Shown: positions 42,182-50,447 of the stretch, one piece after another
Layout of the letters: every line of letters starts with the position of its first letter
How positions within the stretch are numbered: the stretch's first letter is position 1
From: Brevibacterium moorei
Lineage (GTDB): Bacteria > Actinomycetota > Actinomycetes > Actinomycetales > Brevibacteriaceae
Reading direction: 5' to 3'
NCBI RefSeq assembly: GCF_024580735.1
Contig: NZ_JANIJX010000011.1
Coordinates: 50,876 to 114,875 of the forward strand
DNA: 64,000 nucleotides
Notes under the pieces: generated by a model
Seen by the model: only the letters and a program-made list of their open reading frames with translations
The model's database searches: none
Told to the model about the DNA's origin: nothing
Translations under genes and position numbers: made by a program

Positions 42182-42216
42182 GAGTCCGCCGGTACCGGCG
42201 AAAATATCGCCTGTGG

Positions 42217-42531
42217 TTGAATGACCAGAGCCCGGCCTCATGGGATCCGCAGCAACCGCAGCAAGACCCCTACCAACAGGGGTACCAGCCGGTCCCGGTG
42301 CCGAACAAGACGAACTCGTTGGCGATCGCCGCGATCATCTGCGTCTGGTTCGTCTCCCTGGTCGGATTGATCCTGGGCTACATCGCCCTGAATCAGATCA
42401 AGCGCACCGGTGAAGGCGGCCGGGGCATGGCCCTGGCCGCCGTCATCATCGGCTGGATCGCCTTGGCGCTGGGCACCATCGTCGCCATCATCCAGGTGAT
42501 CGCCCTGGGATCGGCGATGAGCGGCTACTAG
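42217..42531 (+). CDS. Small DUF4190-type membrane protein
   Basis: A 104-residue protein. The first 30 residues are rich in Gln, Pro and Tyr (PQQPQQDPYQQGYQPV). Two membrane segments follow, LAIAAIICVWFVSLVGLILGY and MALAAVIIGWIALALGTIVAII, with IALNQIKRTGEGGRGMA between them, the classic DUF4190 hairpin. Function is unknown; such proteins are common in actinobacterial membranes. TTG 42217 is the likely start, perhaps leaderless behind TATCGC; the frame is open upstream through the palindrome but that part does not look coding. Confidence 0.78.
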   Translation: MNDQSPASWDPQQPQQDPYQQGYQPVPVPNKTNSLAIAAIICVWFVSLVGLILGYIALNQIKRTGEGGRGMALAAVIIGWIALALGTIVAIIQVIALGSAMSGY

Positions 42532-42546
42532 GGGTCAGATCCGGAG

Positions 42547-43611
42547 TCACATCTGGACGAGGATCTTCACCTGGTGTTCGGCGTCGTCGTGGAGCTGCTT
42601 GAAGCCCTTGTCCACGATGTCCTCCGGGGCGATCTTGCCGGTGATGAACTGGGAGAGGTCGATGCCCTTGTCCTTGACCAGTTCGATGACCTTGGCGTGG
42701 TCGTGGGCGTAGCCCAGCGAGGCCTGGACCGACTTTTCGGAGAAGGTCAGTTCGCTGGTCACATCGATCTCCAGCGGGCGGACGTGGATCGCGACGATCT
42801 CCAGCAGGCCCTTGGCCTTGAGGGAGGCGAGCAGCTGGTGGACGACGACGCCCACACCGGCGGCGTCGAAGGCGACATCGGCGCCCACTCCGTTGGTCTC
42901 CTCGCGCACGCGGGTCGCCAGGTCCTCTTTGGACGGGTCGACGACGACGTCCACACCGGCATCCAGCGCCTTCTGCTTACGTGCCTCGGAGAGCTCGGAG
43001 ACGATGACCTTGAGGCCCTCGGCCTTGAGCACGGTGGCGACCAGCAGGCCGATCGGGCCCGCTCCGCCGACCACTGCGGTCTGGCCGGCCTGTGCGCCGG
43101 TGTTGCGCACCGCGTGGTAGGCCACCGACAGTGGCTCGATGAGTGCGGCCTGGTCCAGGGGCAGATCGCCCACCGGGTGGACCCAACGGGGCTCGACGAC
43201 CAGGTGTTCGCTCATGCCGCCGCCGCGGCCGTTGATGCCGATGAAGCCCATCTTCTCGCAGATGTTGTAATCCCCGGCCTTGCAGGCGGGGCATTCGCCG
43301 CACACCATGAGCGGTTCAACGACGACGGAGTCGCCGACCTTGAGGTCGGTCGTGACGTCGGCACCGATTTCCTCGACGACGCCGGAGAACTCGTGGCCGA
43401 AGGTCACGGGCAGGGTCTCACCGGAGAGCGGGTGCGGAGCCGTGGCGGAGTTCCCGCCGTTGCCCTCGCTGCCGTCGTAGTACAGATGCAGATCGGAACC
43501 GCACAGGCCGATGAACTTCGGGGCGATCTTGATGGCGTCGGCGCGCATCTCCATCTCCGGGATGTCTTCGACGCGCAGGTCTTCTTTGCCGTAATAGCGG
43601 ACTGCCTTCAT
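42547..43611 (-). CDS. Zn-dependent 2,3-butanediol dehydrogenase-like
   Basis: A 354-residue medium-chain dehydrogenase. Catalytic zinc ligands are in GLCGSDLHLYYDG and VTFGHEFSGVVEEIG, the structural zinc cysteines in CGECPACKAGDYNIC, and the NAD-binding VVGGAGPIGLLVATVLK. The pattern GEGNGGN...PHPLSGETLPVTFGHE is typical of (R,R)-butanediol dehydrogenases, which interconvert acetoin and butanediol. AAAAGGAG stands seven bases before the ATG. It faces the small membrane protein and has a promoter region of about 100 bp. A sorbitol/threonine dehydrogenase role is a less likely alternative. Confidence 0.87.
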   Translation of the reverse strand: MKAVRYYGKEDLRVEDIPEMEMRADAIKIAPKFIGLCGSDLHLYYDGSEGNGGNSATAPHPLSGETLPVTFGHEFSGVVEEIGADVTTDLKVGDSVVVEPLMVCGECPACKAGDYNICEKMGFIGINGRGGGMSEHLVVEPRWVHPVGDLPLDQAALIEPLSVAYHAVRNTGAQAGQTAVVGGAGPIGLLVATVLKAEGLKVIVSELSEARKQKALDAGVDVVVDPSKEDLATRVREETNGVGADVAFDAAGVGVVVHQLLASLKAKGLLEIVAIHVRPLEIDVTSELTFSEKSVQASLGYAHDHAKVIELVKDKGIDLSQFITGKIAPEDIVDKGFKQLHDDAEHQVKILVQM

Positions 43612-43712
43612 GGCTTGCTCCTTTTACTCGGGTTCTTACATCATCAGTCTCGCATGTTTTAGGGCACCCTGAGCAGTCTTAGTGAACGTTTGTCCGGAAT
43701 CTCACGTGGGGC

Positions 43713-45437
43713 TCAGGCCCGCCCCACCAACAGGTCGATCCACTCCGGTTCCACGGTCGCCGGGAACGCCCCGTACTCGCGCCCCCGCTCGGCACCCAGC
43801 CGGGCGGCGACGAAGGCCTCGCCGATCCCTGCCGGCGCCCGGGTCAGCAGTACTGCGGCCTGCAACAGCAGGGCCATGTGCTCGACCAGGGTGCGCCCGC
43901 GCGCCTGCCAGGCCGCGATCGCAGCCGGCTCGCCCGAGGCCATAGCGGCCACCGCGTCCGTGATATCGCCGGCCAGCTGTTCGAACCTGGCGTCGTAGAC
44001 CCTGCCCGTTTCCCCTGCGCACCCGCGGGCGGCCTCGAGCACGGCCAGGAATGCCTTGGCCGAGGCCGGATCGCGGGTCAGGGCCCGCAGCACGTCGAGC
44101 GCTATGACGTTCCCGGAGCCCTCCCAGACTGCCAGCACGGGCTGTTCGCGGTAGCGCCGCGCCAACGGCCAGACCTCCGTATAGCCGTTACCGCCCAGGC
44201 ACTCGAGCGATTCATAGGCGTGTTCGGGGCCGCGCTTGCAGATCCAGTACTTGGCCACGGCCACGGCCAGGCGGCGGAACTCGGCGGCCTCGGGGTCCGC
44301 GGAATCGTAGGCCGCTGCGACTTCCCCCAGGGTCCATACGGCCGCCTCGTACTCCAGCTGCAGGTCCGCCAGGACCGCGCGCATCAACGGCTGGTCGACC
44401 AACTGCGTACCGAAGGCGGCGCGGTGGCGGGCGTGCCAGGCGGCCTCGGCCACGCCCTGGCGCATCCCGGAGACCGAGCCGATGATGCAGTCCAGCCGGG
44501 TGCGCGAGACCATCTCGATGATGGTGCGCACGCCGCGGCCGGGTTCACCGACCAGCCAGCCGTGGGTGGAGTCGAGCTCGATCTCCGAGGAGGCATTGGA
44601 CTTGTTGCCCAGTTTGTCCTTGAGCTTCTGGATGTTGAAGGTGTTGCGCCCGCCGGGGGTGCCGTCGGCCCGCCGCGGCAGGAAGCGCGGGACCAAGAAG
44701 CAACTGATGCCCTCCTCGGTCTGCGCGAGCATCAGGAAGGCATCGGACTGCGGGGCCGAGCAGAACCACTTGTGCCCGGTCAGCAGGTAGTGCCCGGCGC
44801 TCACCGCACCGAAGCCCGTGCCGTCATCGGCCGCCGCGTTCACCGGGACCGCGCACGTCGTATTGGCGCGCACGTCCGAGCCGCCCTGCTTCTCCGTCAT
44901 CGTCATGCCGAAGGTCACCGCTGTCTTCTCGGTCGCGTCGGCCAGGCGCGGATCGTAGTCGGTCGAATACAGGCGGGGCAGCCAGAATTCGGCGTGCGGG
45001 GTGCCGGCGAGCGAGGCCGCGGCAGCATGGGTCATCGACACGGGGCAGGTGTGGCCCGGCTCCACCTGGGCGAACAGGTGGAAGCGCGCGGCGCGTTCCA
45101 CATTGGCCCCTGTCCCTGGGTGGGCCCAGGCGTGCGAGTGACCGCCGGCGCCCAGGTCGGCGGCCATGATCGCGTGGTAGGCGGGGTGGAATTCGACCTG
45201 GTCCACCCGGTTGCCCCAGCGGTCGTGGGCGGTGAAGACCGGGGTGTAGGTGTTGACCAGGTCCGCATTGTGTTGGAATTCGGCCGTGCCGACCGTGCGG
45301 CCCAGCTCGTGGAGCAGCTCCTGGTCGGCATCCGGTGCGAAGGCTGCGACGACCTCGCGCAGGGCCGGGTTGAGGTCGTATTCGTCGATCTCGGTGCGCG
45401 GAGCGGACTGGTTGATGACGGTGTGCGTGGACGCCAC
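43713..45437 (-). CDS. AidB-like acyl-CoA dehydrogenase
   Basis: A 574-residue flavoprotein of the AidB branch, longer than ordinary acyl-CoA dehydrogenases. The N-terminus (THTVINQSAPRTEID, GTAEFQHNADLVNTYTP, DQVEFHPAYHAIM) and the body (FGMTMTEKQGGSDVRANTT, LTGHKWFCSAPQSDAFL, CLGGNGYTEVWPLARRYREQPV, VWEGSGNVIALDVLRAL) follow E. coli AidB, a protein linked to alkylation resistance with weak isovaleryl-CoA dehydrogenase activity. Divergent from an acyl-CoA synthetase, with a shared operator candidate, it more likely serves acyl-CoA metabolism here. GTG start has GAGGGG eight bases upstream. Confidence 0.88.
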   Translation of the reverse strand: MASTHTVINQSAPRTEIDEYDLNPALREVVAAFAPDADQELLHELGRTVGTAEFQHNADLVNTYTPVFTAHDRWGNRVDQVEFHPAYHAIMAADLGAGGHSHAWAHPGTGANVERAARFHLFAQVEPGHTCPVSMTHAAAASLAGTPHAEFWLPRLYSTDYDPRLADATEKTAVTFGMTMTEKQGGSDVRANTTCAVPVNAAADDGTGFGAVSAGHYLLTGHKWFCSAPQSDAFLMLAQTEEGISCFLVPRFLPRRADGTPGGRNTFNIQKLKDKLGNKSNASSEIELDSTHGWLVGEPGRGVRTIIEMVSRTRLDCIIGSVSGMRQGVAEAAWHARHRAAFGTQLVDQPLMRAVLADLQLEYEAAVWTLGEVAAAYDSADPEAAEFRRLAVAVAKYWICKRGPEHAYESLECLGGNGYTEVWPLARRYREQPVLAVWEGSGNVIALDVLRALTRDPASAKAFLAVLEAARGCAGETGRVYDARFEQLAGDITDAVAAMASGEPAAIAAWQARGRTLVEHMALLLQAAVLLTRAPAGIGEAFVAARLGAERGREYGAFPATVEPEWIDLLVGRA

Positions 45438-45461
45438 TGCTGGTTCCCCTCAGGAGTTTGT

Positions 45462-45475
45462 CGAACGATTGTTTA
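45462..45475. promoter_or_regulatory. Operator candidate shared by AidB-like and synthetase genes
   Basis: CGAAC, four bases, GTTTA: a degenerate version of the CGAAC-N4-GTTCG palindrome at 16804. It lies 25 bp upstream of the AidB-like start and 63 bp upstream of the divergent synthetase. Confidence 0.35.
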
Positions 45476-45537
45476 AACGGTACCGCGGGTGATTGAATGT
45501 GTGAAACACGGCACTCTCAATCACTGAAGGACGAGCA

Positions 45538-47094
45538 ATGAAGCTTACCGCCATGCTGCACGCGGACCTGGCCCGCACCCCTGAGCGCATCGCCCTGGCC
45601 GAGGTCGGGGCCCAGGCCCCGGCTGCGCGCACCTGGACCTATGAACAGCTGGTCGCCGACGTCGAACGCACCGCCGGCCTGTTGGCCGCACGCGGGATCG
45701 GGCCGGGCGACGTGGTCGCGGCCATGACCTTCAACGAGCCCGAGTTCGTCCTCACCGCCTACGCCGTCTGGCAGTTGGGCGCAGTGTTCGTCCCGGTCAA
45801 CCACAAGATGCCGGCCCGCGAGGTCGCCTACATCATCGGGCACTCCGAGGCGAAGCTGGGCGTGGTCAGCCCCGATCTGGCGGACACCGCGCGGGTCGGG
45901 GCGGGTGGGATCGAGTGGATCACGACCGCGCACGCCGGCGGCGGGCACAACGGCGCCGAGGACGCGGAAACGGGACTGACCGCGCTCATCGCCGCCACAC
46001 CTCGGGCCCGGGAGACTCACACCGACGATCAGGCGCCGGCGCTCATCCTCTACACCTCGGGGACCACCAGTGCGCCCAAGGGGTGCGTGCACAGTCATGC
46101 GCGGCTGTCCACGCTGATGCTCCTGATGTCGACGAACCAGGGCTACGACCGCGATGAGCGGATGCTGGTGGCCATGCCGGTGTGGCACTCGGCGCCGTTG
46201 AACGTGTGCATCACCCCGGTCATGTTCATGGGCGGCAGCGTCTTCCTGCAGCGCGAGTTCAACCCCGTCGAGACCTTCCAACTGATCGGGCAGCAGCGGA
46301 TCACCGCCTTCTTCGGGCCGAACATCGCCTTCCTGGCGCCCGTGCGCGCCCTGCCGGCAGCCGGCCTCGACTTCGCCGACCTGGACTTCTCCACGATGCG
46401 GCACTGGATGTTCGGCGGATCGCCCATCGATGCGCCCACCACGCGGATCATCCTGGAGCACTACCAGCCGGGCGAACACCGGCAGCTCTACGGGATGAGT
46501 GAACTGGGCCCGGCCGGCAGCCTGCTGTGGCCCGAGGAGCAGATCGTCAAGGCCGGCTCCGTCGGCAAGACGGCGATGTACGGCGGGCACATGAAGCTGA
46601 TGCGCGCCGACGGGACCCCTGCCGGACCGGGGGAGACCGGGGAGATCTGGATCCATACGGACACCGCGATGCTCGAATACCTCAAGAACCCCGAGGCGAC
46701 CGCTGCGGCGTTCGAGGGCCCCTGGTACAAGACCGGGGACATCGCGCGGATGGATGAGGACGGCTACTACTATGTGGTCGACCGACTCAAGGACATCATC
46801 ATCGTCGGCGGGGAGAACGTGTACTCGCTGGAGGTCGAGGAGGCGGTCTCCGAACACCCCAGGGTGGCCGATGTGGCGGTCGTGGCGAAGTCCGACCCGG
46901 ACTGGGGCCAGCAGGTCGTGGCCGTGGTGACGACCACCGACGGGCAGGAGCTGAGCGTGGAGGAGCTGCGCGACTTCCTGGCCGATCGAATCGCCCGTTA
47001 CAAGATCCCCCGCTTCGTTGAGACGATGGAGGACCTGCCACGCAATCCCTCCGGCAAACTGCTCAAGCACCGCCTGCGGGACCAGGTGGGGTAG
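45538..47094 (+). CDS. Acyl-CoA synthetase (AMP-forming)
   Basis: A 518-residue ANL-superfamily ligase. Motifs are intact: P-loop LILYTSGTTSAPKGCVHSH, QLYGMSELGPAG, the YKTGDIARMDEDGYYYVVDRLKDIIIVGGENVYS hinge region and catalytic Lys near the C-terminus in RNPSGKLLKH. It activates a carboxylic acid to acyl-CoA. AAGGA is six bases before the ATG. Divergent from the AidB-like gene and followed two bases later by a Nudix gene, it probably feeds acyl-CoA to the dehydrogenases of the window. Chain length unknown. Confidence 0.9.
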   Translation: MKLTAMLHADLARTPERIALAEVGAQAPAARTWTYEQLVADVERTAGLLAARGIGPGDVVAAMTFNEPEFVLTAYAVWQLGAVFVPVNHKMPAREVAYIIGHSEAKLGVVSPDLADTARVGAGGIEWITTAHAGGGHNGAEDAETGLTALIAATPRARETHTDDQAPALILYTSGTTSAPKGCVHSHARLSTLMLLMSTNQGYDRDERMLVAMPVWHSAPLNVCITPVMFMGGSVFLQREFNPVETFQLIGQQRITAFFGPNIAFLAPVRALPAAGLDFADLDFSTMRHWMFGGSPIDAPTTRIILEHYQPGEHRQLYGMSELGPAGSLLWPEEQIVKAGSVGKTAMYGGHMKLMRADGTPAGPGETGEIWIHTDTAMLEYLKNPEATAAAFEGPWYKTGDIARMDEDGYYYVVDRLKDIIIVGGENVYSLEVEEAVSEHPRVADVAVVAKSDPDWGQQVVAVVTTTDGQELSVEELRDFLADRIARYKIPRFVETMEDLPRNPSGKLLKHRLRDQVG

Positions 47095-47096
47095 AC

Positions 47097-47960
47097 ATGA
47101 TCGATCCACACGCGCTGCCCGTGGGGTTCGCGGCGCACATCCGGGAGCGCACGGGTGTTGAACCTGTGGAGCCGCGGGCCGCCGCGACCACTGTGCTGGT
47201 GCGCGGCGGGCGGCCGGGGGTGCCCGGTTCCCTCGAGGTCTTCCTGCAGCGGCGCCCGGCCGGCATGGCCTTCGCCCCCGATATGTTGGTCTTCCCCGGC
47301 GGGGGTGTCGACGCCTCGGATGCTCTGGCGCTCGGAGCGCTCCCACCCGCGTGGGCGCAGTGGCTGGGCTGCACGGCGGACGAGGCCGCGGCCATCGTCT
47401 GTGCGGCCGCACGGGAGCTGTTCGAGGAGGCCGGCGTGCTGTTGGCCGGCGGTGCGGGTTGTGCGAACCTGCAGGAGCTGTCCGATCCGGCTTGGGAGTC
47501 CGATCGCCGTGCGCTTGAGACGCGTCGGACCTCGATGGGCGAGTTCCTGCTGGATCGTGGCCTGGTGTTGCGCTCGGATCTGCTGGCCCCCTGGCGGATC
47601 TGGACCACGCCGGTGTTCGAACCCAAACGGTTCCGCGCGCATTTCCTCATTGCCGAGGCCCCTGCCGGCCAGGCGCCGCGCAACGCCAGCGGGGAGTCGG
47701 TCTCCGGTGGCTGGGTGTCGGTGGCCGATGCCCTGCGCGGGGCAGGGAAGACCCACGCGATGCTGCCACCGCAGATCCTGATGTGCGCCGAGCTGTGCGA
47801 GTTCGATTCGGCTGCTACCGCTGTGCGAGCCGGATGGCAGCGCCGCCGGCCCGAGGTCCAGCCCCGTTTGGGTGGGGACGCGGACAAACCACGCCTGGAG
47901 TTCGGGACCGAGTTGGATCGGATCTGGGATGAGGTTATAAGGGTGATTCAGAGCGAATAA
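47097..47960 (+). CDS. Nudix hydrolase
   Basis: A 287-residue Nudix protein. The fold start is VFLQRRPAGMAFAPDMLVFPGGGVD; the Nudix helix is AARELFEEAGVLL with the catalytic REXXEE core. It resembles long actinobacterial Nudix proteins that may hydrolyse CoA thioesters or coenzyme A. Starting two bases after the acyl-CoA synthetase stop, it is surely co-transcribed, which supports a CoA-related substrate (inference). No strong terminator follows before the convergent M20 gene. Confidence 0.84.
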   Translation: MIDPHALPVGFAAHIRERTGVEPVEPRAAATTVLVRGGRPGVPGSLEVFLQRRPAGMAFAPDMLVFPGGGVDASDALALGALPPAWAQWLGCTADEAAAIVCAAARELFEEAGVLLAGGAGCANLQELSDPAWESDRRALETRRTSMGEFLLDRGLVLRSDLLAPWRIWTTPVFEPKRFRAHFLIAEAPAGQAPRNASGESVSGGWVSVADALRGAGKTHAMLPPQILMCAELCEFDSAATAVRAGWQRRRPEVQPRLGGDADKPRLEFGTELDRIWDEVIRVIQSE

Positions 47961-48023
47961 AGCACAATACAGACCAAGGGGGATTACGGTGGTGTGGCCC
48001 GTGCCGGGACATGCTCTCGTGCG

Positions 48024-49361
48024 CTAGACCGCGCCGGACTCTGCACCCAGGTGTGCCACCGCCTCGGCGAAGGCGCGCAGGCCCAGAGCCACGTCCGGGG
48101 CGGAGACGTCCTCGGCGGGGGCATGGCTGATTCCGTCGGGGTTGCGCAGGAACAGCATAGCCACATCCGTCAGTTCACTGATTTTCATGCCGTCGTGTCC
48201 AGCCGGGCTGAACAGCTGGGGTGGTCCGTCCACATCGACGAAATCGTTGACGGTCGAGCGGATTCCCTCCCGGATTATGTCTTGGAAGCCCGGCGCGCAC
48301 TCCAGCGCCGCGGCCGTGTAGAACTCGCGGGCGCTCCAGCGCAGCCCACGCTTGCCGCAGATGGCGTCGAACTCCCGCTGCAGTAGTTCCCATGTGTGGT
48401 CCCGTGAGCTGTCGAATTCCCCGCGTAGGTCCAGGCTGAACCTGGCCCGGCCCGGCACCACGTTGGCGGCCCCCGGCGCCAGCTGGATCTGTCCCACAGT
48501 GCCGATGAGGTGGTGACCGGCGGAGCAGATCCGCTCCACAGCAAGGGCCGCCTCGGCTGCGCCCAGCAGAGCATCGTGCCGGGCGTCGTACGGCGTGCCG
48601 CCGGCGTGCTGGGCCTGCCCGTCGATGGTGATCTCGAAGCGCTGGCCCGAGGCGATCGAGGATACGACCGCCAGTGGTTCGCCGCGCCGGTCCAGGTACG
48701 GACCCTGTTCGATATGGGCTTCGAGGTAGCCGACCAGCCCATCGGCGGGGTGCGCGGCCCTGCTGATCTCTGTGGGGTCCAGGCCGAAGTCCAGATAGGC
48801 CTGCCGTAGGCTCACGCCCTGTTCGTCCGTGGCGTCGAGCCAGGACTCCTCGAAGATGCCTGCCACGGCCGAGGAACCCATCATGGCGCGCCCGAACCGG
48901 GTGCCTTCCTCGTCGTTGAAGGCCGCGACCTCGATGGCGAAGGGGAAGGGGGAGACCATGCGCCCGCCGTCTCGTTCGGCCAGCAGGGCGACTGTTTCGA
49001 TGGCCATGAGGACTCCGATGATGCCGTCGTAGCGCCCGGCGTCCTTGACCGAGTCCAGGTGAGAGCCCAGCATCAGGGCGGGGGCCTCGGGGTCGCGGGC
49101 AGGCAGCCGACCCAGCTGGTTGCCCGCGGCGTCCTGCCAGGTGGTCATCCCGACCTGGCGCATCCAGTCTGCGGCCAGGGCGTTGACCCTGGCGTGCTCG
49201 GGGGACAGGTAGACGCGGGTGATCGATCCCGGGGTTGAGGTGACCAGGGCCAGTTGATCGCAGCGTTCCATAATGCGTGTGGCGGCCCGGGCCAGGGCTT
49301 CGGCGGCGAGGTCGAGCCGTCCCGTCTGCGGGAAGGTGCGGGCGAAATCCTGTTCGCTCAT
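48024..49361 (-). CDS. Allantoate amidohydrolase / N-carbamoyl-L-amino-acid hydrolase family (M20)
   Basis: A 445-residue metalloenzyme of the M20 hydantoinase/carbamoylase group. Metal ligands are in LGSHLDSVKDAGRYDGIIG and FNDEEGTRFGRAMMGSSAVAG, with the later EAHIEQGPYLDRRGEPLAVV typical of the family and HAGGTPYDARHDALLG in the dimerisation lid. C-terminal SPAGHDGMKISEL supplies the final His. It hydrolyses a ureido or N-carbamoyl group, as in purine (allantoate) or pyrimidine breakdown. No hydantoinase or allantoinase neighbour is present, so the substrate is open. AGGAG precedes the ATG by seven bases. Confidence 0.87.
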   Translation of the reverse strand: MSEQDFARTFPQTGRLDLAAEALARAATRIMERCDQLALVTSTPGSITRVYLSPEHARVNALAADWMRQVGMTTWQDAAGNQLGRLPARDPEAPALMLGSHLDSVKDAGRYDGIIGVLMAIETVALLAERDGGRMVSPFPFAIEVAAFNDEEGTRFGRAMMGSSAVAGIFEESWLDATDEQGVSLRQAYLDFGLDPTEISRAAHPADGLVGYLEAHIEQGPYLDRRGEPLAVVSSIASGQRFEITIDGQAQHAGGTPYDARHDALLGAAEAALAVERICSAGHHLIGTVGQIQLAPGAANVVPGRARFSLDLRGEFDSSRDHTWELLQREFDAICGKRGLRWSAREFYTAAALECAPGFQDIIREGIRSTVNDFVDVDGPPQLFSPAGHDGMKISELTDVAMLFLRNPDGISHAPAEDVSAPDVALGLRAFAEAVAHLGAESGAV

Positions 49362-49557
49362 GCGGTGTCTCCTGTGTCACTTTCCGGGTCCCTGTGAGTG
49401 TAGCCGACGGAAGGGCTAATCCCGGCGCGGATCCGCACTGCCGGGGTGCGAAAGAGGGACGTGTGGCCAGTGCTCGGCGGGAATGTTCTTCGGTTCGGAT
49501 TTGTCTTAGAACATGTACTCACAAGGCACGAAGCAGATTGAAAGGTCTGAGAACATC

Positions 49558-50343
49558 ATGGCTGAAAACAAGGTTGCACTCGTCACCGGCGCAGGCCAGG
49601 GCATTGGCCGCGGCATCGCACTGAAGCTGGCCGCCGACGGCTTCGACATCGCCGTCGCCGACCTCCCCTTCCAGGAGGAGAAGGGCCGCGCTGTCGTCAA
49701 GGAAATCGAGGATCTGGGCCGTAAGGCGATCTGGGTCGCCGCCGATGTCTCGAAGCGCGATCAGGTCTTCGCCGCAGTCGACGCGGCCGCCGAACAGCTG
49801 GGCAGCTTCGATGTCATCGCGAACAACGCCGGCATCGCCCAGGTCAAGCCGATCGACGACATCACGACCGAGGACCTGGAGAAGATCTTCAACATCAACG
49901 TCTTCTCCGTCATCTACGGCATCCAGGCGGCATCTGCGAAGTTCAAGGAACTGGGCAAGGAGAAGGGCAAGATCATCTCGGCCTCCTCGATCGCCGGCAT
50001 CAAGGGCTTCCCGATCCTGGGCGCCTACTCCGCCAGCAAGTTCGCCGTGCGCGGCATCACGCAGGTGGCCGCACAGGAGCTGGCCCCGCGCAACATCACC
50101 GTCAACGCCTGGGCCCCCGGCATCGTGGGCACCGGCATGTGGGACCTGATCGATGAGGAGATGGGCAAGCTCAACGGCAAGGCCAAGGGCGAGAACCTCA
50201 AGGACAACGTCGAGGGCATCGCCCTGGGTCGTATTGAGACCCCGGACGACGTCGCCGGCGTGGTGTCGTTCTTCGCCTCGGACAATGCGGACTACGTCAC
50301 CGGCCAGACCCTGCTGGTCGACGGTGGCATGCTCTACAACTGA
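49558..50343 (+). CDS. (S)-acetoin-forming diacetyl reductase / 2,3-butanediol dehydrogenase (SDR)
   Basis: A 261-residue short-chain dehydrogenase: cofactor motif VTGAGQGIGRGIA, NNAGIAQVKPI, catalytic Ser in SASSIAG and YSASKFAVRG. The segment APGIVGTGMWDLIDEEMGKLNG and the C-terminus TGQTLLVDGGMLYN closely follow BudC-type acetoin/diacetyl reductases. It interconverts diacetyl, acetoin and 2,3-butanediol with NADH. ATG 49558 starts at the family N-terminus; an ATG at 49513 is in frame. With the Zn-type butanediol dehydrogenase at 42547, both stereochemical routes could be served. Confidence 0.88.
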   Translation: MAENKVALVTGAGQGIGRGIALKLAADGFDIAVADLPFQEEKGRAVVKEIEDLGRKAIWVAADVSKRDQVFAAVDAAAEQLGSFDVIANNAGIAQVKPIDDITTEDLEKIFNINVFSVIYGIQAASAKFKELGKEKGKIISASSIAGIKGFPILGAYSASKFAVRGITQVAAQELAPRNITVNAWAPGIVGTGMWDLIDEEMGKLNGKAKGENLKDNVEGIALGRIETPDDVAGVVSFFASDNADYVTGQTLLVDGGMLYN

Positions 50344-50388
50344 GTGATGCGTTCCGCCCGGGCCGCGATCGGTCCGGTAGCCGAATGA

Positions 50389-50433
50389 AGCAGGCGGTTG
50401 TGTGTGGTCTAAAACCACACACAACCGCCTGCT
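50389..50433. terminator. 20-bp stem bidirectional terminator
   Basis: A perfect 20-bp stem with a five-base loop CTAAA, between the convergent stops of the SDR gene and the alpha/beta hydrolase gene. Confidence 0.8.
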
Positions 50434-50447
50434 CGTCTTCTGGCCCG

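Noticed and set aside
43683..43696. Third CGAAC-N4-GTT-like operator (TGAACGTTTGTCCG)
   Set aside because: The right arm does not pair with the left and it lies before a butanediol dehydrogenase gene. Too weak to add to the proposed fatty-acid motif.
15960..47800. Possibility that repeated GC-rich tracts form CRISPR or tandem repeats
   Set aside because: No regularly spaced direct repeats with unique spacers were found; similarities come from codon bias.
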